A stretch of DNA of 64,000 nt from Botryosphaeria dothidea (GCA_011503125.2 WWBZ02000033.1:2232001-2296000), one strand, 5' to 3'. Numbered from the stretch's first letter, positions 47,501-60,461 are shown. Notes: a model not told the origin generated them from the letters alone. Made by a program: numbers and translations.

Positions 47501-48455
47501 AGTGGCACAGGAAATTTCGCATGATCGGCGTCGCATCGAGAGTTTTGGCGTGTAACCTTTCGCGGTCCTTCACGATAAACGTAGATCTCACGAACCAAAT
47601 CAAAACGGCAAAGTGCAGAAAATTCTTTCTCGCATTCATGTAAAGTATCTGAGTCTGTCGGTCCAACAATCCTCCAAAGCTCCACAGGTGTACCACAACC
47701 GCAGGGTTGTTTCATCATGCCTCATACTCTCAAAGCCTGTCAGACGTCCGCCAACACCCATCCAAGCGGACCGACCGAAGCCAGGGCATCCGAATGGATC
47801 GAGATCATCGCCGCGCCAGCCGAAGCCGGCGCACAAAGGCCTCACTCTAGGGCGTCGGGGATATGCGCTCATCAGCCAGGTTGGAGATTCTGTGGCTCTG
47901 GTAAGGAGCTCAGAAGAGGACGTTTACTATAGAAATGATCCTATGAGTCTGTTTGCAGTTGTTAGCATTTACGGCGTCGCAAAAAGTGTGTACCCCTGGG
48001 GCAGAACTTACAAAGTCGACTAAAGAGAAAAGGAAGAGCTGCGCGCCCGGGCGAGATTATATACCCAGAAATTTTTGCGCACGGACCGGCCGGGGAAACC
48101 TCGCTCGCCCGGCGCAGACGCCTTGCCTCGTCACTTCGCCGACAAAACCACCGTGCAACCAAAAAAAAAAACTTCTCTGGCCCACCTAACTTGGATCTGG
48201 AGGCGTCTCTATTGGCTACGGATCATCCTGTAAGCAACGATTGTGAAAAGTGGCAGCGGAAGTCCTGCACCGCAGGTACAGAGCTTCGATGCGCTCTAAA
48301 CGCCCGTGTTTCTTCGTCACGCGCGTAGTAAAGAGCGGAAGGAGCATGCATGTCATGGGAACGTTCTCGGTCAAGATTCACGGAGAACGGACTGAATGAT
48401 CTCATCCATTTTGCTCAGTCAACATGCTCGGCTCATGACCAGATGGTCATACTCG
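47501..48455. other. Intergenic region between convergent LYC1 and permease genes
   Basis: No gene supported. Short frames on both strands only, plus an A-run near 48161-48171. It presumably contains both 3' untranslated regions. Confidence 0.5.
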
Positions 48456-50360
48456 TCATTTTCCCTCTTTCCCTTTCCCAACACTGACCTCAACCTCCTC
48501 GACACCATCCATGCTACCCCCACTGGGCTCCACGCCTTCAATTACGCTGGCGGCGACCTCGCCGTGGAGGACCTGTTCAACATCTGGGACCTCTGAGTGT
48601 TTATGCCCGTCAAAGATGGCGTCGATCTCCTCAAGAGTCTTGCCTTTCGTTTCCACCCAAGCCCAAACGACGTACAGCAGCTCCAGGATATCCCATGAGG
48701 CGTTGATGATGTACGTCTTCCAGGCGATGGCATCCATGGCAAATGGAAAGACCATGGTCACGAATAGACTGTGCGAGTGTTAGCCTAAGGTGTTGCTAGC
48801 CTCTCACCAGCAGTTACAACACTACTTACCCAACGCAGTTAACGACGAACGTATACACGCCCATTCCATTTGCTCTCATCGAGTAGTTCAGCACCTCCGG
48901 CGGATACAGTACCGTCAGCGGCGTCCAGCCAAACGAATACGATCCCTGGAAGAGGAATATGACGGCCACTGATGCGTAGATTCCGGATGTATTTGCAGAT
49001 TCTCCGTACAGTTTATTGAGGCCAGCGTATAGGAAGAGAAAGATGGTGAGGAGAGCAGTCGAGATGATGGCCATGATCTTCCGGCCGAGCTTATTCATGA
49101 AGTATGTTCCGAGAAGAGCGATGCACAGGCACCATGCATTCATGATGATGTTCTGTGGCCAGGTGAGCGTTGTGTCGTCTACTGGGAATAAAGTGCTGCT
49201 TACGATCTCAAGCTGTGTCGTAGTGTCTGTGACACCTGCTCCGTCGAGCATGGTCCCCAAGTAATAACTGACAATATTGTTGCCAGAGAGCATGCTAAAC
49301 ACGGCAACCGATATGGTAAGCATGAGTCTCTTCCTCCGGCTCGGAGTGCGGACAATCTCCTTGACTGTCATCTTCCCAGACTCCTTCTCCCACTTTAGCG
49401 TATCACTGATGGACTTGAACTCCACAAGCGTGGCTGGATCCGTCTGGTCGCCATTGCTATGTGTCAAAGCGAGCGCGTACAGTGCTTCGTCCTTACGCTC
49501 TTGATATACCAGCCACTATCATATCATCAGCGCATCCTCTTCCATTTGAGGGAAATGTACAGCGGGCAGAACGCGGACTCACCCTCGGACTCTCAGGTAC
49601 GAACGGCAGGATGAGAATACAGAGAACACTGAAGATTCCCTGCACCGCCGATGGCAGCCGCCACGCCCACGTCGAATCCATCATGCCGGTCCCGTACGTG
49701 ATCCCCGACGCAATCAGGCCGCCGACATACCCTGTTCCCCCCAAGGTCAGCAATTCCGCATACTTTGATGGCGCAACAACGCCAAACCGCCGCATCCCCA
49801 CACACTGTTACTCACAGAAGTTGTAGAACCTGGAACCAAGGGTCTGGTTAATACATCAAGCTCGTTCCCGAACCGGGGCTTTCCAACTCAGAGGAGATGA
49901 CTTACAGTCCCAGGCCCCAGGCCCTCCACCGATGCGGCAGGCACTCGGAAAGCCAAACCGGCCCTGCGATCGCGGTGGCGCCGTTGCCGATGCCGATGAT
50001 GATGCGCGAGACGGCGAACATGGCGACGTTTTGCGCGGCTGTCTGCAGGACGACGGCGACGATGGTTACGACCGCCGCGATGGCCATGGCATTCTTGCGG
50101 CCCAACCGGTCGGACACAGCACCGTAGAAGAAGCACGGAAGCACCTGGCCGATGTAGACGGTGGCCGTGTTGAGCGCCGTCGTCGCGTTGGTTAGCGCGA
50201 AGTAGTCGTTGTAGGCCGGCAGGATGTTCAGGCCGGACATCATCGAGCCGTCGTAGCCGAGCGTGGCGGAGGAGATGCATGACGAGAGGACGAGGAGGGC
50301 GACTACTAGGCGAGAGGAGCGTGGGAGCAAGGGGCTGGCCTCGAAGTTGAGGAGAGCCAT
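48456..50360 (-). CDS. MFS sugar transporter, lactose/disaccharide permease type
   Basis: Twelve-helix proton-sugar symporter of the plasma membrane, 521 aa in six exons: 50360-49906, 49829-49816 (14 nt), 49731-49583, 49515-49204, 49152-48830 and 48768-48456. Family marks: GYDGSMMSGLNILPAY in helix 1, DRLGRKNAMA, GRxxxGxG-type SRIIIGIGNG with PVWLSECLPHRWR, PESPRWLVYQERKDEA at the end of the first half, NIVSYYLGTML in helix 7, NKLGRKIMAI, SYSFGWTPLTVLYPPEVL, and VETKGKTLEEIDAIF after helix 12. The 14-nt exon supplies LFYNFW, needed to bridge helix 4 to the WYVGGLIAS segment. A 51-nt in-frame intron removes an insert after TTTQLEI, restoring the usual TQLxIN-MNAW sequence. It resembles LAC12/cellodextrin-type permeases; the substrate is inferred. 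Confidence 0.87.
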
Positions 50361-53148
50361 TTCGGGCGGCTCTTTGGTGTTGAGGATTGAGGATAAGGTA
50401 ATTCGACGTTCTCTTAAAGCATCAGACTTCGAACAGTTTTCTCGGCCACATGTTATCCTCGTTCCTATATATACTGCCTACATTTCCATGTGCTGTGAAG
50501 ATTGTACCCCTCTTCGATGATGGTTCTGGGGAAGAGTGGGAGAGGTCCCCGGTCCTTATCGACGTGTTGTTGATAGCGCACGACGCATTGCTCCTCACTT
50601 GCTAGGATCTTGGCACATGGAACCAATGAGCTTGAACGTATAGCCAAATATTGTCCTTAATGCGCCCGGGCCCTGGCAGAAAATCTGGGGAAGATAGCGA
50701 CTCTTCCCTTCGTCAAGGATCCCGTTTGGGGAAAGAGGAGCAGATAGCGGACGGTCCGATACCGAAGATAATGCCGCAACGTCGGCGTTGTACGTTCGGA
50801 TATGGTACCTCTTGTGTTGTCGCAATGCAGTATGAAGATACGCTGTTTTGTGTCCTTTCTGTTCTTGAGTGCGGCCGCGCCGACTGCCATCGTGTGTTAA
50901 TATGCGAGGGACTGATCCAAACAAAGGTTTTACCACATTCTTCAGTGAATTTGCGGACTGCTCCCTGTGCGCTCGTCAGTAACTGATGAGTGAAGGTGGA
51001 ATCTTCTGAAGACCGATAGGAAAAGTCGAGTCACTGGAATCCTGTGATGGCGCAAAAATAAAAATAAAGGGATGGTGTTTGTGGTATATGGAGTTTTGTT
51101 CCATCTCCATTGGTTAAAGTACACGCGAGAAGAAGGTTCCGATACGGTTATTAAGTTAGTTGAAGCTTTCCACACAAACAGAAACAGAGTCCAATGAATA
51201 TCAGGGAACCCGTCTTCCGCACAATGTCATCCCATATCTCACGCTGGCCTCTGCTTTTGTCTGAGAGCGCGGGCTTCATCGGAGTTGAACTGCTACTATT
51301 TCTCTTTCAGCTAGCTGTTGGGGAAATACTAGCGTCTCTGAAAAGCGTAGTGGTCAAGGACGTACAGTTCGCCGCCAATGAGACTGAGCTTCCCCTTGTA
51401 GTAGGTTCATTCAATATTTGAAAAATAGGCGTTTATACAGAATAGCTTCCTTCCACCCGGCCACGGAACTGTGGACTTTGAATTGACTTTAAGCACAATC
51501 ATTGGAGCGCAGCGTTCACTCTGCACGAAGGAGAATGGGAGACGATGAAATGTCTATGTCTTCATTATGTCCACCCATGTGGGACGGCGGTCATACTCGG
51601 TCGTGTGAGGAAAATATCCACCGGCAACGAAGATGAATTCCAAAACTCAACACGCGTGGGAGTTTGAGATTTGCGCGACTTTCTGACGCCTGAGGCTTGC
51701 AGCGGTGCGACGTCGGCGCGTTGATGACTTTTTCATGATGGAATGATGTGGAGGAGAAGGCTGGCACAACACGCCGGTGGCTGAAGCGACTTGTTACCTA
51801 CCACGATCCACCAGGATGCAACTAAAGCTGCCGGTTGAACAGAAGGGTGTGCGCCAGCTTGGAGGATACGAGAACGGTGCCTGCTGATCGCTGGACTAGC
51901 GAGCTACGCGAGTAAAGTTCGAATACCCGCAAACGTGGCGGGGCTGAGTGAGTGTTGCAGCTATGTTGCAAAGATGGAGGGTAGAGACAAGAGTTCGACG
52001 GAGACGAAGCTACGCAGAAGAAGGGCCGGGACGCGGAAACAGAAAGCTTGGCCTGCATTTGGCAGCGGGATGAGGGATCAAACGGCAATGACTTTGCATG
52101 TTCCACAAATAGCCGGCGCGCGAATGCAACACGCCGGCGCCGACCAAGCCGAGACGCTGTTGTCGCACGAACGGGTGTCTTGCATGTGCGACAAGAATCG
52201 CGGGCTGCCGTTTGTGCTGCACAAACGACGACTGGTGCAGGTGTTGGCGGCGCGTGCGGCGATGGGCCAGGTAGCGCAGAGGCCACCGCGTCCAGCCACG
52301 TCGCGAGGAATCTATTTGGAGAGGTCGGGTCGCTGCACGTACCTGCCACCTCGGCGTCGGCGGCTGTTGGGCGCGCGTGAAGCCAAGGCTCAGCCCTGCG
52401 CGAAAAAACGGCACAGGCGGCAGGCAGGCAGCGCGCGGGCGGCACGGCCAGGAGTGACGGCGCGTTCGCGACCACACGACGGCCACAGGACTCCGCACAA
52501 GCTTTTCTGGCTGCCTCTAGCGCAGGGGGCACTGATCCGGGGAAACAGGCGGCGCGGCAGGCGATTGGTCGGGACGCATCCATCCCGGTCTATTTGTTTA
52601 TATTTGGCATGGCATCGCGGCTGGGCGAAACGAGGGGTGGCCGGCGGCGCGGATGCACAGATGAAACAGTCCTTTCATGGCCCATGGATGCTCCTGGTGT
52701 GCTGCGCCGCCTGCGTCGCCGCCTGCAGCTGTGCCGGCCCGCGATGGAGGAACAATCGAGCCTGGCAGATGAGCGGCGTCGTGGATTTATTGTGCCCGCG
52801 AGCCCGGCCAAGCTTCAAGCTCCACGCCCCGACTCCCTCTCGAAGATCTTGCCTGCTTTCTCTGCTGCCCAGCCGGCCTCTGCTCAGCGTGCTTTTGCCC
52901 TAATTGGTGCGTTGCTTCTGCCTGCTGAAGTCCCCGTCACACCGACATCGCATTCCCTCATTTCCCGGCGCCGCTAATTACACGCGCAAACATCAACACC
53001 CGCACGCCTCCCTTTCACTGCTGACCTTCCGCTCAGATCTTCCTTCGCTCTCGGAAAGCCCAGCCTACGCTCGTTGGCCTTCTGCTTCTTAATATTTCCC
53101 TCTCCAAACACTCTTCTCCCACCAGCATCTTCAGCAAACACCGTCGAA
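50361..53148. other. Intergenic region, no gene seen
   Basis: 2.8 kb between divergent genes. The part next to the permease is AT-rich, the part before the SOD gene GC-rich. A 322-codon plus-strand frame at 51935-52903 has a basic, low-complexity composition, no domain and overlapping antisense frames; I do not call it a gene. The last 150 bp, rich in C and T, look like the SOD leader. Confidence 0.45.
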
Positions 53149-54023
53149 ATGCGCTGTGCTCCCTTCGTTCTCGCTGCCGCCGGCACTGTCGCCGCCACTG
53201 GCTACTCCGGCGCCACCGGCAAGCTCGGCGATGCTGCCGTCATCACCAACAACCCCGCCGGTGCTGTTTACGCTGCCACGCTGCCCAACCGTGAGGATAC
53301 CACCGTTCGCGGCTCCATTGTCGCCTCCTCTGTCGGCGGCGGCCGCGGCGTTCAGTTCCAGGTCTCCATCTCCGGTCTCCCCGAAGGCGAGGGCCCGTTC
53401 CCGTACCACATCCATGACCAGCCTGTCCCCGAGAGCGGCAACTGCACTGCTACTCTTGCTCACCTGGACCCTTATGAGCGCGGCGAAGAGCCCGCCTGTG
53501 ATGCCACTCAGCCCCAGACCTGCCAGGTCGGTGACAACTCTGGCAAGCACGGCAAGCTCGAGGCTCCTGGCACCTCCACGACGTAAGTGACGGAACCTCA
53601 TCTCACTGCCCGATGTCATGGCAAACCACAGCTCTACATACTGACGGGACCCTCAGCTACACGGACGACTATGCTGCTCTTGTCCCCGGTATCGGCGCCT
53701 TCTTCGGCAACCGCAGCATCGTGATCCATTACCCCAACAAGACCCGCATCACCTGCGCCAACTTCGTCAGGGTCGCTGATGGGTCTGCTGGTCCCGGCAC
53801 TGCCCCCGTCCCGCTTCCCCCGGTTGGCACCGGCACTGTTCCCTACGGCAATGTCAGCACTCCCATCGGCGGCGCTCCTAGCACTCCGACGCCCAGCTCT
53901 CCCCCTCCCAGCACGACTGCCGGCGAGACACCTGCCACGCCTCTGCCCTCCTCCGGCGCTGCTCGCGACATGGTCTTTGGTGGAGCCGCTGCTCTTGCCG
54001 CGTTCGTTGCTGCGTTGCTGTAA
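53149..54023 (+). CDS. Secreted GPI-anchored Cu-only superoxide dismutase
   Basis: 266 aa in two exons (53149-53582 and 53657-54023; 74-nt intron GTAAGT to CTCAG). Signal peptide MRCAPFVLAAAGTVAATG. The fold is Cu/Zn-SOD-like: copper ligands His87 and His89 (YHIHDQ), His134 (SGKHGKL) and His169 (SIVIHYPNKT). The region that should bring zinc ligands and the electrostatic loop is replaced by a short cysteine-containing segment (Cys99, Cys117, Cys125, Cys178), as in fungal Cu-only SODs of the cell wall such as Candida Sod4/Sod5. After the domain comes a Pro/Thr/Ser-rich stalk and a C-terminal hydrophobic tail (GGAAALAAFVAALL) fitting GPI attachment. N172 in NKT is a glycosylation site. Role: detoxifying extracellular superoxide. 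Confidence 0.88.
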
Positions 54024-55434
54024 AGGGGACGGGTTACGGAACTTTCTTCACTTTCCATGATTACGAGGATGGGAGGGCGTACAGATATCCACGATGGTGT
54101 TCCATCGAATCTCTAGCTTTGAGCAGTACTTCTTTCCAAGCTGGCTTCTAGTAAGAAGTTTAATTGATAAATGAACATTCCACATTCATCGTTTTTGCCT
54201 TCTCTTCTGTACCCTTTTCTACGGCAGATCTCTTTTGCACCTTTCTGTACTACTAAAACTTCATAACGATTGTCCATCGCATTGGTCATTGGCTTTTGCT
54301 CTCTTTAGTCCTTGCTTTTCTATTGTTACGCCACATCAAGTGCCAAATTGCATCTCTCCGCTTGCTGTTGCAATTCCTCTTGGACGAGCTCCGTCCATGG
54401 TCGTATATCCCGCAGTGCAGCGTAATCCTCAGTGGTAGTCACGAGTACCCTTTCCCCATTCTTCAGTAGTGAAAGGAAAGTTTTGGACAATGTTAAATTT
54501 AAGTTTGTGCAAGGGTGTAGAAAGATAAAGTGCGAAGCGAGGACCCCAAGCAGTTTTCCCGAAGGACTTCCCCGAGATTACGTGGACCGGTCCCTTCTCG
54601 AACGCGCGTTAAACGAGAATTGAATTTGAGGGGTTCTATAGTCATGAGTAATGACATTGCATCAATGAGAGGGGACATGTTAGCCGTGATCTGGATTGTC
54701 TGCCGATCGATTGGGCCGTGGCTGGCCTAACTTTCTGGGGACGATCGAGTGGAGAACCCGCGTGAATTCATTGGATCTTTGCTTCATCGGATGCGGAGTT
54801 TGTCGGACTTTGGGTCAGGCGCTCTGAAACTGCTGAGAACGACTTTGCGGGACCGCACTTCTCATCCACGTCTCGCAGCGCGCGATATGTCTTGTTCTAA
54901 GAGAAAAAGGGGGCGAAAACGTCGTGAGCAAGGACCGGAAGCGTGTAACCTCTCCGACCGCCGTCACACTCGAAGGCAGTACCTTTCTGAGCATTGAGGG
55001 ATTAAAAATGCCGGAGATCCGGCAGCTGAGGACGAAGGCATACTCTATTGAAAACCGCCTGGTTTGGTCGAGTTCCTCAAACTCGCTGTCGACCAACGCG
55101 CTGCACTAGCCAGATCTAGTAATCCAGTGTTGCGCTTTGACTAAAACCCTAAAGATGTGCGACAGCAACCACTGGATGCTGGAAACGAGGAACACGCGAG
55201 GATAGAAGCTTGTCAGCTTGATGCTTCTGTGCATTCTCCTCAACCAGAGCGTGTGTACCTACCAATCATTAGGCGCTGTTGTGATATGGCGGCAGTTTCG
55301 TATGGACTTTTCATTGCTCTATACAGACTCAAAGTGCAAAAGCAAAAAGGCTCAGCAAACACTCTTCCCTTTCTCCATCGATTAGCTCACCGCGCCACTC
55401 CAACCTCCCGACTTCCAATCACCCACCACCTCTT
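54024..55434. other. Intergenic region between convergent SOD and CYP504 genes
   Basis: 1.4 kb with no supported gene. It is AT-richer than its surroundings, with frames of at most about 180 codons and no motifs. It contains the 3' flanks of both neighbours. Confidence 0.5.
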
Positions 55435-57116
55435 TTACAAATCCTTCGTCCTCTCCTCGCTCTCCCCTATCCACTTCTCCAATGCCGCCCGATCCCTCAC
55501 CTTAAACCCGACCTTGAACCGTTTCGGCTCCATCGTCAAGCTCGTCGGCAGCGCGTTCGCCTCCAACGCATCCATGATCGGCACGTCCTCCTGCCTCCTC
55601 GACGGCACAAACTCAAAGGCGCTGATCAGCCTCACAAACGCCGTGAACAGCTCCCGGTTCGCCAGATGGCTGCCCGCGCACATCCTGCTGCCCGCACCGT
55701 ACCCGTAATGCGGCGTGCCGGCGACCTCCGGGCCGCCCTCCCCCTTCAAGTAGCGCTCCGGCTCGAACTCGAAGGGGTTGCCGAAGTGCTCCTCATCGTA
55801 GTCGGCGCCGTAGGCGTTCATGTAGAAAGTGGTGCCCGCGGGAATGGTGGCGCCCTGCCAGGTGATGGGCTTGGTGGAGACGCGCGGCAGGCAGATGGGG
55901 ATGACGGTCCAGTAGCGGAGGACCTCCTTCACGAGCGCGGTGACGTAGGGGATCTTTTCCTCGATGAGGCAGCGCGACCACGCGTCGCCGTCCGGGTAGG
56001 CGCGGGTGATTTCTTCGTAGGCGCGGCGCTGGATCGCCTGGCCGGCGGGCGAGGTCAGCGAGGCGATGCCCATGATGAGGTTGCCGGGGACGGTGTCGAG
56101 GCCGGCGGAGACCATGGTGAGGCAGATGGATTTGATCTCGGCTGGATTCAGTTTTTGTCAGTGACTGATACGTGAATTTTGGGGAAGTGGGGCTGAAGTA
56201 CCTTCGTTGAGCTTGGCTTCGGGGTCCTTGAGGATGTTTCCGGTGATGCAGGGCTTGTCGGTGCCGTTCCTGATGTTCTCCTTGAGCATGTCCAGCAGCT
56301 TGGTCATGTACACGTCACGCCGCTTGCGGTATTCCTCCGCACCCCTATTCGTCTTGCTTGGCCAGATGCGCATCAGCGGGATGTAGTCCTGCCAGTTGTT
56401 CGACGTAGAGCGGAAGTTGGATATCTCGCGCTCGACATGGACGATCTCCTTGAGCAGCTCGTCATCGATGTTACCCGTGATGCGGATGCCGTAGTTGAGC
56501 GTAAGCGAAGTGTTGAGAGCGAAGCGTTGGAAATACGGCGTGGGATCGACATCCTTGGCGCCGTACTCGCCGTCCTCGAGCATTTCCTTGATCGAGACGA
56601 AAGATTCGAGATCGATGATGGGCATATAGCTCTGCACGGCAGGACGGTTGAGGGCAGTGGCTGCAGCTTTGCGGCGCTGCTTACACGACTCGTCCCATGG
56701 AGAAGTACCGATTGTGAACCCCTGAGAGCTGGATACGACAGTGTGGAAGGTGTGGAGTGTGGGACGCGAGATCAGGGCTGATTGGTTGGTGATCCAGAGT
56801 TGCCTTACGGAATCGAAGGTGTTTGCGAAGATGATCCTCTATTTTGGGAAAATGTGAGTCTTGCAATAGCATTGCACCCGTTCAGATTTCCACGCACCCT
56901 GTTGCCCATGCGGACCTGGAACACAGGCCCGTACTTTTTCGACCACTCTCGGGCCACTTTTGCATGATTGTTCCCCAGCTCAATCAAACTTCCAAAAATT
57001 GGGTACCCGGGGATTTCGGCCAGCCCCTTTATCTTGGGCACATCGGTGCGGTTCAGGAGACGGATGAGGAAGTAGATTGCCGATATCACAGCAATTGCCG
57101 TGACTTGGAAGGACAT
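55435..57116 (-). CDS. Cytochrome P450, CYP504 family (phenylacetate hydroxylase, phacA/phacB type)
   Basis: Haem monooxygenase that hydroxylates phenylacetate or 3-hydroxyphenylacetate on the way to homogentisate; endoplasmic reticulum anchored. 520 aa in three exons: 57116-56898, 56838-56202 and 56141-55435. An N-terminal membrane helix (VTAIAVISAIYFLIRLL) leads into IPGYPIFGSLIELGNNHA, usual for CYP504. Further marks: VFQVRMGNR, SSSQGFTIGTSPWDES, the I-helix LTMVSAGLDTVPGN (AGxDT), the K-helix EVLRYW, and the haem site YGAGSRMCAG with Cys at about residue 441, where the usual Phe is Tyr. Fungal CYP504A (phenylacetate 2-hydroxylase) and CYP504B (3-hydroxyphenylacetate 6-hydroxylase) are close relatives, and I cannot separate them without alignment; placement next to fahA and hmgA fits either. 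Confidence 0.9.
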
Positions 57117-58282
57117 GGTGGGCGAAGGATGGCGAAGGAGCCGACTCCGCCAGTGCACAGTGCTCGATTTGGAAAAAGGCGGAAAGCGCTCAGTGAAAAG
57201 AAAGAAGGGAAAGACAGGTGTTGAGACGATGTCAGCCAAACCAAAACAAGAGTGGCTGACGTGGAGCGGATGTGAGTGTTAGTCAAGATTAAGTGCAGTC
57301 AGACGTTATATAGCTTCTTATGCGAGACGGGCGTCGAGCAACCGAGCGACCGGTAAACTATGCGCCAACCGGCTAGTCAGCGGCTACTCATCGCAGCGAG
57401 AATCCCCAAGAGCGGCCGCGTACAGCCGTGACAGACGACAGAAACGCGGGACTGGTGCGCGCTCAAAGTCTTTGCGCCTTCCATCATACGGCAGGCGGGT
57501 GCAGAAACACTAGGGCCTTTCGCAGGCTAGCGCCCTGTGCCCGACCCCTCCTTCCATGTCTCTCCAGTTGATCAGCTGCTACACCGAACTTCCTGTCCAA
57601 TGGGCGTGCCCCAGATTGCAATTGCTGCCCTCTAGGATCTGCGCCTTGCAAGCTCGCCTCGGCCGATTCGACATGACAATTCCCGAGGAGCGTGTCGTAG
57701 TTCGGACGAGCTTCGGGCACCTTGGCTATTGGCTCAAAAAGTTGTGTGTCCTTGGTCAAAGTGTGTGCAAGGGAGCGGATATCGATGGAAAGAAGTTTTG
57801 GGCGTGCAGCGCGGACTCGGGCCTGTCGGGGCTTTTTGATTGATGGATGTGGGGAACGCAGCCGCGAAGATCAGGGCGGGGCTGCTGCTGGGATCTCACT
57901 CCCGGCGGAGCCTTTCCGTTGCGGAAATGTGTGACGTGACTTGTGGCCATAGCTCCATGAGCTCCGCGCGGAATTGCGACCGCCGAGGGCATCACGGAGC
58001 TTACCCTGTTGCGAGCAGAGTTTCAGTTGCATATGGACAAGCTCCACTTCGGTGGATTAGGTGATGGCTGGAAGGACGATATGCTCCCAGCCACGATCAC
58101 AAAGAATTCAAGCCAACTCTTTTGCGTTGAGATATCTTGCTCAGGGACGAACAGAAATTCTCAGGAAAGAAGTGTTTTTTGACGCCGTCATGGCTCATTT
58201 CCATATGCATTCAACTACAACGAGAATCCATAAGGTACTTTTCATGCACCGGGCCCGACAAATTGCCAGTGCAACTAGCTTT
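57117..58282. other. Intergenic region between CYP504 promoter and fahA 3' end
   Basis: 1.17 kb containing the promoter of the minus-strand P450 gene and the 3' flank of fahA. Only short frames with no motif. No gene supported. Confidence 0.5.
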
Positions 58283-59642
58283 TCAGAACGAGAACTTCAC
58301 CGCAGGCTCGATCCTGCCAACACATTCTCCAAAGCCAACCAGAGGATCCTCATCACCACCGCATACTCCTGTAATAGTGATCTCGTCTCCATCCTCCAAG
58401 AACCTTCTCTCCTCATCACCAGCCAGCTTAATAGTGGTTTTGCCGTTGTCATTCTGTTCCAGCAAGCTTCCCCTCTCATTCGGCTCTTTGCCACTGATTG
58501 TTCCAGAGCCAAGCAAATCACCGACATTGAACGGGCATCCGGTGATCGAATGGTGAGTCAGCATCTGCGGGAATGAGAAGAGCAAGTTCCGAGCGCTGGT
58601 CTTGCTGATTGTCGACGTGTTTCCGGAGCCCGCTGTTCATCAAAGTCAGTCTAGTGTACCCTGCTCTAAGCGCTGCTGTGGACTTACTCTTCAGGTCAAC
58701 CTGCAACTTGATATCGTACACATTCTCCGCCTTCTTCTCCTTCAGGTACGGCAACACTTCCGCGTCGTTCTCCAGGCCCTTGGCCAAGAAAGGCTCCAAC
58801 GCATCCGCCAACACCACCCAGGCGCTGATGGTCGTGCCAAAGTTCTTAGCATTGAATGGTCCCAAGGGCACGTACTCCCACGCCTGGATGTCTCGCGCCG
58901 ACCAGTCGTTCATGAGAACCACTCCGAACAAGCTCTGCTCCGCCTCGTCAATTGGGATCGGCTCGCCCATCTTCGTGTTCCTGCACACGAAAGCGCCCAG
59001 CTCCAGCTCGATGTCCAGTCTGCGGCAAGGCGAGAAGATGGGCTTCTTGACCTCCGCAGCCGGGTTCTCGAGAATCTGGCCGCTCGGGCGGATGATGGGG
59101 GTGCCGGAGACGACGACCGAGGATGCGCGGCCGTGGTAGCCTACGGGCAGGTGCTTGTAGTTGGGCTGCAGAGCATTGGCGGCGCCGCGGAAGAGGACGC
59201 CGACGTTGAAGGCATGATTGAGGCCAGCGTAGAAGTCGGTGTAGTCACCAATCTTGAAGGGGAGGTGAGTGGTCACGTCCTTGAGAGGCACAAGTGCGGA
59301 ATTTTGTAGTGAAGTGTTGGTCTTCAGGACGTCCGGGTGAGGAGTGTTTTCCAGGAAGACGTCTTGGATGTATTTGCGTACGACGCTGTGAATGGGGCGA
59401 CCCAGGGCGGCGAAGGCATTCAGGGTGCCCTCGGAGAAGACATGTTGGTGTAGTTGGATGGTGGAAAGAGCCGAAAAGCCATTGTTCGCCGCAAAAGCGT
59501 CTAGGTCCAGGACATGATCACCAATTGCAACAGCCACGCGCGGAGAAGCTTTTGCAGAGGTGGAGATGATGCCAAAAGGAATGTTGGCGAGAGAGAAGTG
59601 AGACCCTTTTGGGATGTTGAACCACGAACGCAATGGAGGCAT
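58283..59642 (-). CDS. fahA: Fumarylacetoacetase
   Basis: Last enzyme of tyrosine/homogentisate breakdown: fumarylacetoacetate plus water to fumarate and acetoacetate, cytosolic. 434 aa in two exons, 59642-58688 and 58632-58283 (55-nt intron). The N-terminal SH3-like part has RSWFNIPKGSHFSLANIPFG and RVAVAIGDHVLDLDAF. The catalytic part shows DYTDFYAGLNHAFNVG, YHGRASSVVVSGTPI, RRLDIELELGAFV (the paired metal-binding Glu) and LMNDWSARDIQAWEYVPLGP with the metal-binding Asp. The splice joins DLK to TGSGNTSTISKTSARNL and then the C-terminal half (LTHHSITGCPFNVGDLLGSG, GDEITITG). Length is family-normal. Divergent from hmgA. Confidence 0.95.
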
Positions 59643-60461
59643 GATGTGGCAGTGAGAAAGTCGAGGATAGAGAAATTCAGAGAGGTCTGGGGTGTCTTCC
59701 TAAAGCTGAGAGGAGAAAATGCTCATTGATGACGAAAGTCGAGGCAGACGTCAGTCGATGAGTGCTTCGAAATTGAGCGGCGACAACCGAAGCAAGCCGC
59801 TTGTTAATTGTGTTTCCATGGGGTCGACCGCCGAGCGTATCCGCGGGGAATGGAGGGCAGGATGTCGACGGAGCAATTCCGCATTGCCACGGCTCAAGAA
59901 ACGCGCGCCGGCGGGTATCCTCGCACGCGCGCCAGGAAAGTCGTGGCCGCCTGGTCTCGCCCGTGCCAGCGCCAAGCGCGAGCAGCACTGGCTGTCGACC
60001 AATTAGCGGCCCACGCCCTGCCCATCAGGCCCCCCACCCGTGCCGTTTTCATTGTGGGCGGGCCCCAGGAATACTCGACCCTCTGCAAGCAGCGCCGGCC
60101 AGGACTATCCCTTCCCCGCTCTCCACGGCGCCGTGTCGATCGCCCTGAGCCTTCGAGTTCCGCCCGGCAACTCGCCCCTGCGACACCCGCTGAGCCAGCG
60201 AGCACGCAAAACACAGGATGCGCCTGTCCAGCAGCGCCGGCCGAGATGCCGAACGTCTGTCTGCACCATCTTCGCCTATATCCTACGACGACCCGAACAA
60301 GCCCTCGGCCTCCGAACTGCAGCAGAAGCGCATTTGGACCCGCCTGCTTAAAAGATTCCGCCCCTCCAAGGAGCACCACGCCCAGCTGCCCCCGAGTTTA
60401 GTTCCGCTCACTGAGCGCAATTTGACCGAGTTCTTCAATCCCGACTACACCGACGAGCACG
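59643..60461. promoter_or_regulatory. Shared divergent region of fahA and hmgA
   Basis: 819 bp between the two start codons of a pathway pair. A CCAAT box lies at 59999-60003 on the plus strand. Shared placement suggests co-regulation, plausible for an inducible phenylacetate/tyrosine catabolic pathway, but I see no named operator. The last 244 bp overlap the upstream ORF at 60218-60529. Confidence 0.5.

Noticed and set aside
51935..52903. 322-codon plus-strand open frame before the SOD gene
   Set aside because: Highly basic, no motif, overlapped by an antisense frame of similar quality; no splice or family support.
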